Shown here: positions 58,180 through 64,000 of the stretch, piece by piece
Numbering within the stretch: the stretch's first letter is position 1
Layout: every line of letters begins with the position of its first letter
From: Pseudomonadota bacterium
GTDB lineage: Bacteria > Pseudomonadota > Gammaproteobacteria > Xanthomonadales > Xanthomonadaceae
Length of the DNA: 64,000 nucleotides
Assembly: GCA_023430045.1 (NCBI GenBank)
Contig: JAEZCF010000056.1
Location: 1-64,000 of the forward strand
Reading direction: 5' to 3'
Translations under genes and position numbers: made by a program
Notes under the pieces: model-generated
What the model saw: only the letters and a program-made list of their open reading frames with translations
Databases searched by the model: none
Told to the model about the DNA's origin: nothing

Positions 58180-58761
58180 ATGCCCATCGAACCTGCCGCC
58201 CTGCCCTACCCGCCTGCCGCGCTGCAACCGCACCTGTCCGAACGGGCTGTCCTGCTGCAGCACGGCCAGCACCAGCGTGCCTGCGTGGATATCGTGAATG
58301 CCCGCACCGCAGGCGCCGAGGGCGAGCAGGCCCCGCTTGAACAGATCGTGCGGGAATCGCAAGGCAGCCTGTTCGAGGCAGCGGCCCAGGCATGGAACCT
58401 GCAGTTCCAGTGGCAGTGCCTGCGCGCGCGTGGCGGCGGCGAACCGCAGGGACGGCTGGCCGAACTGATCAAGCGCCGTTTCGGCGATACGACGCAACTT
58501 CGGCAGGCTTTCAACAATACCGCGCTGGGGCTGTTCGGCTCCGGCTGGGCCTGGCTGGTGCAGCATCCCGATGGCAGCCTGGCAATCGTGGTGACGCGCA
58601 ATGCGGGCACGCCGTTGACGGGCAGCAGCACCCCGCTGCTGGGCTGCAACCTGTGGGAACACGCGTATTACCTGGATTACCAGAACGACCGCGCGCGCTA
58701 TCTGGACGCCTGGTGGCAGATGGTCAACTGGGAGTTCGCCAGCAGCCAGCTCCAGGCCTGA
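58180..58761 (+). CDS. Iron/manganese superoxide dismutase homologue lacking the metal site
   Basis: A 193-residue protein, the same length as E. coli SodB and alignable throughout: EPAALPYPPAALQPHLSE, SLFEAAAQAWNLQFQWQCL, FGSGWAWLVQHPDGSLAIV, GTPLTGSSTPLL and LWEHAYYLDYQNDRARYLDA. Three of the four metal ligands are replaced: His26 of SodB aligns with Gln (LLQHGQHQ), His73 with Leu (AWNLQF) and Asp156 with Asn (CNLWEH); only His160 remains. Tyr34 is also Cys. It should not dismutate superoxide. The reading frame is intact and codon use normal, so it seems kept for another purpose. It diverges from grxD. Confidence 0.87.
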   Translation: MPIEPAALPYPPAALQPHLSERAVLLQHGQHQRACVDIVNARTAGAEGEQAPLEQIVRESQGSLFEAAAQAWNLQFQWQCLRARGGGEPQGRLAELIKRRFGDTTQLRQAFNNTALGLFGSGWAWLVQHPDGSLAIVVTRNAGTPLTGSSTPLLGCNLWEHAYYLDYQNDRARYLDAWWQMVNWEFASSQLQA

Positions 58762-58768
58762 CGCCCCG

Positions 58769-58793
58769 GTAGAGCCGCCCCATGGTCGGCTGC
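58769..58793 (+). repeat. SMAG-type GTAG palindrome
   Basis: GTAGAGCCGCCCCATGGTCG followed by GCTGC; the arms AGCCG and CGGCT lie seven bases after the SOD-like gene. Between here and purK (58800-58901) lies a run of loosely repeated CACCCACCAC-type units. Confidence 0.7.
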
Positions 58794-58901
58794 TGGACCG
58801 CCGTGACGACCAACGGTCGTCACCCACCACGGCTTCGGCCACCTACCACAACTTCGGTCACCCACCACAAACCGGTTACCACCCGACCGCCATCCGGCTA
58901 C

Positions 58902-60050
58902 TTACCCACGCAGCGCGCGGATTGCCGGCTCGACCTGATCTGCCCGGTCCAGCGCCTCGCCAACCTGCTGCAATGCGGTCGCAAGCGCGTCGGCATTGTC
59001 GTCGCGCAGCGTTGCATGCCCGACCTTGCGGCCTTCGCGCGACTGCTTGCCGTAGTCGTGCCAGTGCCCGGCGACCTGCGACAATACGGGAACCGGATCA
59101 GGCATCGTACCGATCCAGTTCAGCATGCAGGCATGGCCCAGCATACGCGTATCGCCCAGCGGCAGGCCGAGCACCGCGCGCAGGTGATTCTCGAACTGCG
59201 AGGTTTCGCTGCCTTCGATGGTCCAGTGACCGGAGTTGTGCACGCGCGGCGCCATCTCGTTGGCCAGCAGTTCGCCATCGCGACAGAACAGCTCCAGCGC
59301 GAACACACCGACATACTGCAGGTGGTCGGCCAGCCTGCGTGCGTAACCCACCGCCGCGTCCTGTTCGGCCGTCGACAGCACCGCCGGGGCCACGCTGGCC
59401 GACAGCACGCCGTCCACATGCCAGTTGCCGGTGACCGGCCAGGCACGGAATTCGCCATCGCGTCCGCGCACGGCGATGACGCTGACCTCGCGCTGGAACG
59501 CGACGAAGCCCTCCAGGATCAGCCCGGTGTGCTCCACCTGGCCGCCCAGCGCCTGCCACGCAGCATCGATATCCGCTTCACTGCGCAGCCGGAACTGGCC
59601 CTTGCCGTCATAGCCCAGGCGCCGCGTCTTGAGGATGCATGGCAGTCCGAACTCAGCGGCCTTCACCGCCAGCTCGTCGCGGCTGCGGATGTCCGCGAAC
59701 GGTGGCAACGGAATATCCAGCTGCTGGAACAGGGTCTTCTCGCTGAGGCGATCCTGCGCCACCGCCAGCGCCGCCGGCGGCGGATACACCGGCACGCGAT
59801 CGGCCAGCCAGTGCGCACTGTCGGCCGGTACATTCTCGAAGTCGAAGGTGACCACGTCGACCCGCGCGGCGAACGCCGCCAGGGCGTCGCGGTCATCGAA
59901 CGCGCCGACGGTCAGCGGCGCCAGCGGCGCGCCACACGCATCGGCGGCGGGATCGAACAGTTCAAAGCGCACGCCCAGCGGCGCACCCGCCAAGACCATC
60001 ATGCGGGCGAGCTGGCCGCCGCCCAGGATACCGACCGTCTTCGTGCTCAT
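58902..60050 (-). CDS. purK: 5-(carboxyamino)imidazole ribonucleotide synthase
   Basis: A 382-residue ATP-grasp enzyme of purine synthesis that carboxylates AIR with bicarbonate. It opens VGILGGGQLARMMVLAGAPLG and has CILKTRRLGYDGKGQF and ELFCRDGELLANEMAPRVHNSGHW, all PurK hallmarks. It overlaps purE by four bases, so substrate passes to a co-made partner. Confidence 0.96.
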   Translation of the reverse strand: MSTKTVGILGGGQLARMMVLAGAPLGVRFELFDPAADACGAPLAPLTVGAFDDRDALAAFAARVDVVTFDFENVPADSAHWLADRVPVYPPPAALAVAQDRLSEKTLFQQLDIPLPPFADIRSRDELAVKAAEFGLPCILKTRRLGYDGKGQFRLRSEADIDAAWQALGGQVEHTGLILEGFVAFQREVSVIAVRGRDGEFRAWPVTGNWHVDGVLSASVAPAVLSTAEQDAAVGYARRLADHLQYVGVFALELFCRDGELLANEMAPRVHNSGHWTIEGSETSQFENHLRAVLGLPLGDTRMLGHACMLNWIGTMPDPVPVLSQVAGHWHDYGKQSREGRKVGHATLRDDNADALATALQQVGEALDRADQVEPAIRALRG

Positions 60051-60550
60051 TGACGCGGATCGTCGTGGGCCATCACGTCTTCGGTCTGACGCGTGCGGAA
60101 TTCTTCCAGTGCCTTGCCGATGGCTGGCTGGTCGCCGGCCAGCATGGCGGCCGCAAACAGCGCCGCATTGGAGGCACCGGCGTTGCCGATGGCAAACGTG
60201 GCCACCGGAATGCCCGCTGGCATCTGCACGATGGACAGCAGCGAATCCATGCCGTTGAGCGCCTTGGACTGCACGGGCACACCCAGGACCGGCACAGCGG
60301 TCTTGGCCGCGATCATGCCCGGCAGATGCGCCGCGCCACCGGCACCGGCGATGATCGCGCGCAGTCCGCGCTCGCCCGCCTGTTCGGCATAGGAAAACAG
60401 GACATCCGGGGTGCGGTGGGCGGACACCACCTTCACTTCGAACGGAACGCCCAGCGCGTCAAGCTTCTGGGCGGCGTGCTGCATGGTCTCCCAGTCGGAG
60501 CGGGAACCCATGACGATGCCGACGAGCGGCGCGGATTGGTTGAGGGTCAT
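60047..60550 (-). CDS. purE: 5-(carboxyamino)imidazole ribonucleotide mutase
   Basis: A 167-residue class I PurE. The N-terminal GIVMGSRSDWETMQHAAQKL, the SAHRTPDVLFSYAEQA active loop and the AGGAAHLPGMIAAKT loop are standard. It converts N5-CAIR to CAIR with PurK in the same operon. Confidence 0.96.
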   Translation of the reverse strand: MTLNQSAPLVGIVMGSRSDWETMQHAAQKLDALGVPFEVKVVSAHRTPDVLFSYAEQAGERGLRAIIAGAGGAAHLPGMIAAKTAVPVLGVPVQSKALNGMDSLLSIVQMPAGIPVATFAIGNAGASNAALFAAAMLAGDQPAIGKALEEFRTRQTEDVMAHDDPRQ

Positions 60551-60608
60551 TGGCCGTCACCTGCCTTAAAGACGTATTCTAGCCATCTTCCACGCAAGAC
60601 GAAGAATC

Positions 60609-60878
60609 ATGGACCGCAAGCTGCTCGACCTGCTGGTATCGCCCGACACCCGCCAACCCCTTTCCCTGCTGGAGACCAAGGGGCTGGAAGCGCTCAACCG
60701 CGCCATCGAAACCGGCACCGTGAGCAGGGCCGATGGCAACGCGCTGGCCCAGCCGCTGCGCCAGGCACTGGTCACCCGCGACCGCCGGCAGGTCTTCCGG
60801 CTGGACGATGGCATTCCGGTGCTGCTGGCCGAAGAGGCCATCCCCACCGCACAGATTGCCGATTTCCCTGCGGCATGA
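60609..60878 (+). CDS. Trm112-like protein without zinc cysteines
   Basis: An 89-residue protein beginning MDRKLLDLLVSPDTRQPLSLLE and ending VFRLDDGIPVLLAEEA, the frame of the Trm112/YcaR family. The usual CPxC at the first turn is SPDT and there is no cysteine in the whole protein; an extra helix (GLEALNRAIETG) lies in the middle. It may be a structural chaperone without zinc. It overlaps nadC by four bases (ATGA). Confidence 0.8.
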   Translation: MDRKLLDLLVSPDTRQPLSLLETKGLEALNRAIETGTVSRADGNALAQPLRQALVTRDRRQVFRLDDGIPVLLAEEAIPTAQIADFPAA

Positions 60879-61747
60879 CGGTGGTGTCGGTGCCCGTTCC
60901 GGACGCGACCGTGGTGGCCGACGATGTCGCCCGTGCGCTGGCCGAGGATATCGGCAGCGGCGATGTCACGGCGGCCCTGCTGCCCGACACGGCCGATGGC
61001 GCCTATCTGCTGTGCAAGCAGGATGCGGTGATCGCCGGCCAGCCGTGGTTCGACGCCACTCACCGCGCGCTTGATCCGGATGTACGCATTGAATGGAACG
61101 TGGCCGATGGCGCGCGCGTGACAGCTGGAACGGTCCTGGCCCTGCTGCAGGGGCGAAGCCGTGCACTGGTGAGCGCCGAGCGCACATCGCTGAATTTCCT
61201 GCAGACGCTGTCGGGCACGGCAACCACTACCGCTGCGTATGTCGATGCCGTCGCGGGAACAGCAACGCGCATCCTCGATACCCGCAAGACCCTGCCCGGC
61301 CTGCGTGCGGCACAGAAGTACGCGGTGCGCTGCGGTGGCGGCGACAACCATCGGCTTGGCCTGTACGACACGGTGATGCTGAAGGAGAACCACATCCGTG
61401 CCGCAGGCTCGCTGGGCGCTGCGGTGGCTGCGGCACGCGCCATGTGGCCCCGGTTGCCGCTGGTGGTGGAGGTCGAGGACCTGGGCCAGCTGGAAGAGGC
61501 GCTGCGGGTGGGTTGCGAACGTATCCTGCTGGATGATTTCGATGCGTCGGCCCGCCGTGAGGCGGTACGGATCACGGCCGGGCGCATTCCGCTGGAAGTA
61601 TCCGGCAGTGTCGGCCTGGACGGACTGCGGGCAATCGCCGAAGACGGCGTGGACTGCATTTCCATCGGCGGGTTGACCAAGCATGTGCAGGCCATCGACC
61701 TGTCGTTGAAGCTGGGCCCGGCACCGGACGCCCGCCTGCCCAGGTAG
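60875..61747 (+). CDS. nadC: Nicotinate-nucleotide diphosphorylase (carboxylating)
   Basis: A 290-residue quinolinate phosphoribosyltransferase of NAD synthesis. The motif ALVSAERTSLNFLQTLSG, the substrate loop ILDTRKTLPGLRAAQKYAV, GGGDNHRLGLYDTVMLKENH and SGSVGLDGLRAIAEDGVDCI are typical. The ATG lies in the stop of the Trm112-like gene. Its TAG stop is the GTAG head of a repeat-like sequence. Confidence 0.96.
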   Translation: MTVVSVPVPDATVVADDVARALAEDIGSGDVTAALLPDTADGAYLLCKQDAVIAGQPWFDATHRALDPDVRIEWNVADGARVTAGTVLALLQGRSRALVSAERTSLNFLQTLSGTATTTAAYVDAVAGTATRILDTRKTLPGLRAAQKYAVRCGGGDNHRLGLYDTVMLKENHIRAAGSLGAAVAAARAMWPRLPLVVEVEDLGQLEEALRVGCERILLDDFDASARREAVRITAGRIPLEVSGSVGLDGLRAIAEDGVDCISIGGLTKHVQAIDLSLKLGPAPDARLPR

Positions 61748-61876
61748 AGTCCCCCAGGGAATCGGCAGGCTGGCGCGCCGGCACCACGTGGGCGGATGCC
61801 GATCCTGGATCCGGCTCTACCCACCGTTCACGACGACGCTGCGAGGCTGGGGCCACCCCACAAGACGGAGCGCCGC

Positions 61877-62980
61877 ATGCGCTGGTTGCCATTTGCCTGC
61901 CTGCTGCCGCTGTGCGCGCTGTCGCTGGATGCGGCCGCCGCCGAAGCCTGCGATGTTCCACCGCGTTTCGGCCTGAGCCCGCTGGCGGTGTCGATCCGCA
62001 ATACGGCCTGCAATGAGCACCGCCTCTGGTATCGCCCTTTCATCGACCGCGAGGGTCGCGCGGCAAGCCTGGCCGTGACCGAAGCCGAGAATGAAAACCT
62101 GGCCGACAACGGCCTGATCGCATGGCAGCGGGTAGCCGGCTACTGGCGCGAAAGCGGCACGTTGAATGCCCTGGGCAGCCTGCCCGGAGCCAGCAGTTGC
62201 ATCGCACCGCTGGGTTCGCGCTACACGGACAGCGACTGCCGCGCGTTCCTCATCGACAACCCGTGGTCCGCTGCCTTCATTTCGTGGGTGATGGTGCGCT
62301 CGGGCGTTCCCGGGTTCAACGCATCACCACGCCACATCGATTACATCCGCCAGGCCTACAACGGCGCGTCGCCGTACCGGCTGACGGATCCGGCAACGGA
62401 GAAGCCCGCGCCCGGCGATCTGCTGTGCTTCCTCCGCGATCGCCGCGAAACGCTCAGCCATGCCGGTCTGGTGCAGGCGCTGGGCAACGGCTCGGTGGGG
62501 CACTGGAAATCCCATTGCGAGGTCGTTGTGTCGGCCAACATGGGCGGCGACCAGACGCTCTACCTGATCGGCGGCAACGTCATGAACACCGTGGCCATGC
62601 GCATGCTGAAGCTGGACCGGTCCGGCCGGATCGAACTGCCTGCGGCACGCAGCGCGGAGAGCGACGGCATCGCCGCCATGTGCACGCCAGGACGCGAGGA
62701 CGAATGCAGTTTCAACCGCCAGGACTGGGCGGCACTGTTGAAACTGACGGCGACAGCCAGGGTGCCTGCGCCCGGGATCGAGCCGGTACCCGCCGACCAA
62801 GCCGACCATGGGTCGGCTCTACCAGGTCCCACAACAGGGGTGCCTGCGTCCGGGAGCGGGACGGTACCCGCCAGTCAAGCCGACCGTGGGTCGGCTCTAC
62901 CAGGTGCTACGAACGGCGGGCCTGCGCCGGCCTACCGTGGAAACGCCCGTCCAGATGCAGTCCCGACCGGCAGACGGTAA
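61877..62980 (+). CDS. DUF2272 exported protein with repeat-derived C-terminal tail
   Basis: A 367-residue protein with a signal peptide (MRWLPFACLLPLCALSLDAA, cleavage near AAAEA) and a DUF2272 domain of the NlpC/P60-like cysteine-peptidase superfamily: NPWSAAFISWVMVRSGVPGF, PAPGDLLCFLR and GNVMNTVAMRML. The last 70 residues are low-complexity: two 26-residue units, VPAPGIEPVPADQADHGSAL and VPASGSGTVPASQADRGSAL with six more residues each, encoded by a 78-bp tandem repeat containing SMAG palindromes. The tail is probably a recent extension. The start at 61877 is chosen for the signal peptide. Confidence 0.82.
   Translation: MRWLPFACLLPLCALSLDAAAAEACDVPPRFGLSPLAVSIRNTACNEHRLWYRPFIDREGRAASLAVTEAENENLADNGLIAWQRVAGYWRESGTLNALGSLPGASSCIAPLGSRYTDSDCRAFLIDNPWSAAFISWVMVRSGVPGFNASPRHIDYIRQAYNGASPYRLTDPATEKPAPGDLLCFLRDRRETLSHAGLVQALGNGSVGHWKSHCEVVVSANMGGDQTLYLIGGNVMNTVAMRMLKLDRSGRIELPAARSAESDGIAAMCTPGREDECSFNRQDWAALLKLTATARVPAPGIEPVPADQADHGSALPGPTTGVPASGSGTVPASQADRGSALPGATNGGPAPAYRGNARPDAVPTGRR
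62762..62917 (+). repeat. In-frame 78-bp tandem repeat carrying SMAG palindromes
   Basis: Two units, 62762-62839 and 62840-62917, each hold one inverted SMAG element (62800-62822 and 62878-62900, GCCGACC/GGTCGGC-type arms ending CTCTAC). Being 78 bp, each adds exactly 26 codons to the DUF2272 gene. A partial third unit follows (GGGCCTGCGCCGG). Confidence 0.85.
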
Positions 62981-63067
62981 CGCCGATACCCCCCCCTATG
63001 CGCCCACGGCTTGATCCGCGCGGCAACCACCGCCATCTTGTCGGTATCTTCCTCATCGCGCGCCGCC

Positions 63068-63418
63068 ATGCCTTCCCTGATCCTGTTGATGATTGCCGGC
63101 GCCCTCGCCTACGCCTTCTGGAACTCATCGCGCGCGGCCGCCGAACGGGCCGGCGTGCTGGGGCGCAATGCCTGCCGTGCGGCGGATGTTCAATGGCTGG
63201 ACCAGAGCGTGCACGCCATCGGACTGCGGGTGGCGCGCGGCGATGACGGCAAGCTCTGCTTCGAGCGCACCTTCAAGTTCGAATATTCATACGATGGCAT
63301 GGACCGGCACGTGGGCCGGATGGTGCTGCGGGGCGACGAACTGGTGTCGTTCACCGGGCCCGGTGCCGCACGCATCAGCGCGATCCGGCCGGACATCGGC
63401 GAAGCGGACGATATCTGA
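63068..63418 (+). CDS. DUF3301 small membrane protein
   Basis: A 116-residue protein with one N-terminal helix (SLILLMIAGALAYAFWNSS) and a cytoplasmic domain of the DUF3301 family (AERAGVLGRNACRAADVQWLD, LCFERTFKFEYSYDG, GRMVLRGDELVSF). No function is known. The start at 63068 begins the helix; a longer frame from 63011 is less likely. Confidence 0.82.
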   Translation: MPSLILLMIAGALAYAFWNSSRAAAERAGVLGRNACRAADVQWLDQSVHAIGLRVARGDDGKLCFERTFKFEYSYDGMDRHVGRMVLRGDELVSFTGPGAARISAIRPDIGEADDI

Positions 63419-63461
63419 GTTGCTGACGGCCGGCAGTACCGGCCGGATGTCCGGCAGCGGG

Positions 63462-63923
63462 TTACTTCACCACGCGCAGCTGCGGGCGGCCCGTGGGACG
63501 CGGCGGCGCACCGTCAGGTGGCGTGTCTTCAGGCGGGGTGGTGTCGTCGTCCACCTCATGGGCCACGTCGTTCTCCGGCACATCTCCGCCGATCACGTCG
63601 TCGGGCAATGCCATGCCCTGTCCGGTCTCGCGTGCGTACACCGCCAGCACCGCGCTGACCGGCACCTGCACTGGGTAACTCACGCCGGAAAAGCGCGCGG
63701 AAAAGCTGATGGAATCGTTGTCGATCATCAGCCGGGATACCGCCCGCTCGGCGATGTTGAGCACCACGCGGCCATCCTTGATGGATGACGGTGGTACCTG
63801 CACACCGGGCACGCCGGCGTCCACCAGCACGTGCGGCGTCAGCTGGTTGTCGTTGATCCATTCCACCAGCGCACGCAGCAGGTACGGGCGATGGCTGGTC
63901 ATCCGGAAGAATTCTTCAGTCAT
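63462..63923 (-). CDS. sspB: ClpXP protease specificity-enhancing factor SspB
   Basis: A 153-residue adaptor that delivers ssrA-tagged proteins to ClpXP. The globular domain starts MTSHRPYLLRALVEWINDNQ and has LNIAERAVSRLMIDNDSISF and ARFSGVSYPVQVPVSAVLAV. A flexible acidic and Pro-rich linker leads to the C-terminal ClpX-binding motif GRPQLRVVK. The start at 63923 or 63902 is possible. It runs toward the DUF3301 gene, convergent. Confidence 0.93.
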   Translation of the reverse strand: MTEEFFRMTSHRPYLLRALVEWINDNQLTPHVLVDAGVPGVQVPPSSIKDGRVVLNIAERAVSRLMIDNDSISFSARFSGVSYPVQVPVSAVLAVYARETGQGMALPDDVIGGDVPENDVAHEVDDDTTPPEDTPPDGAPPRPTGRPQLRVVK

Positions 63924-64000
63924 GTGGGAAGTGTACGCGCACGCACCCGTGTCTGGCACGGGATGCATGCGCGGTGTTCGCGATCGGTTCGGAAAAGAAC

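Noticed and set aside
57826..58842. A 338-codon minus-strand open frame across grxD and the SOD-like gene
   Set aside because: It is antisense to the SOD-like gene and out of frame with grxD, both of which have clear family matches.
61744..61822. GGTAGAG and CTCTACC ends flanking 65 bases after nadC as a mobile element
   Set aside because: The interior arms do not pair well; it may be a worn pair of SMAG elements but cannot be supported as a unit.

Overview
The window is chromosomal DNA from a gamma-proteobacterium of the Xanthomonadaceae, most likely Stenotrophomonas (S. maltophilia-like). The evidence is the high GC content of most genes, short GTAG-ended palindromes of the SMAG type (for example GTAGAGCCGGGCTCTGCCCG at 12659), and several familiar gene sets: comEC-exbB-exbD-msbA-lpxK-kdsB, a fimT-pilV-pilW-pilX-pilY1-pilE minor pilin operon, and an Oar-like TonB-dependent receptor. 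Almost everything outside 43.3-53.4 kb is ordinary core genome.

Layout. 0-8.4 kb: small oxidoreductases, TrhO, a lipoprotein FKBP isomerase, an FAD flavoprotein, a glutamate-synthase-like membrane protein, a UDP-sugar dehydrogenase and a BLUF photoreceptor. 8.5-12 kb: tRNA-Leu, then a micro-oxic block (hemN, truncated globin, a CcoG-like ferredoxin) with two FNR-type boxes. 12-15.2 kb: accessory patch with a phage Rha remnant, a DUF4160/DUF2442 pair, a fragment of tRNA-Cys, intact tRNA-Cys and four identical tRNA-Gly genes. 15.2-28.4 kb: pgsA, uvrC, an NHL protein, the lipid A/KDO operon, comEC and a two-component system. 28.4-31 kb: small unknown genes and a possible integrase scrap beside tRNA-Val. 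31-41.6 kb: uvrB, tRNA-Asn and the type IV minor pilin operon ending with the PilY1 tip protein. 41.8-43.2 kb: ppnN.

44.36-53.36 kb is visibly AT-richer and is the exciting part: a tightly packed plus-strand lanthipeptide operon. Its order is LanC cyclase, a 75-residue Gly-Gly-leader precursor, an HlyD-type adaptor, a C39-peptidase ABC exporter, a full-length LanB dehydratase and a Fic-domain protein. The 52-residue core has seven cysteines. Six of them sit in an S/T-x-x-C unit, so a chain of small non-overlapping thioether rings is predicted. Class I modification enzymes are thus paired with Gly-Gly processing and an extra Fic enzyme in a proteobacterium. No immunity gene, separate leader protease or regulator is visible.

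53.4-64 kb: Oar-like receptor, an SDR with its catalytic residues replaced, the monothiol glutaredoxin grxD, a superoxide dismutase homologue that has lost three of four metal ligands, purK-purE, a Trm112-like protein without cysteines, nadC, a DUF2272 protein whose tail is a 78-bp repeat containing SMAG palindromes, a DUF3301 protein and sspB.
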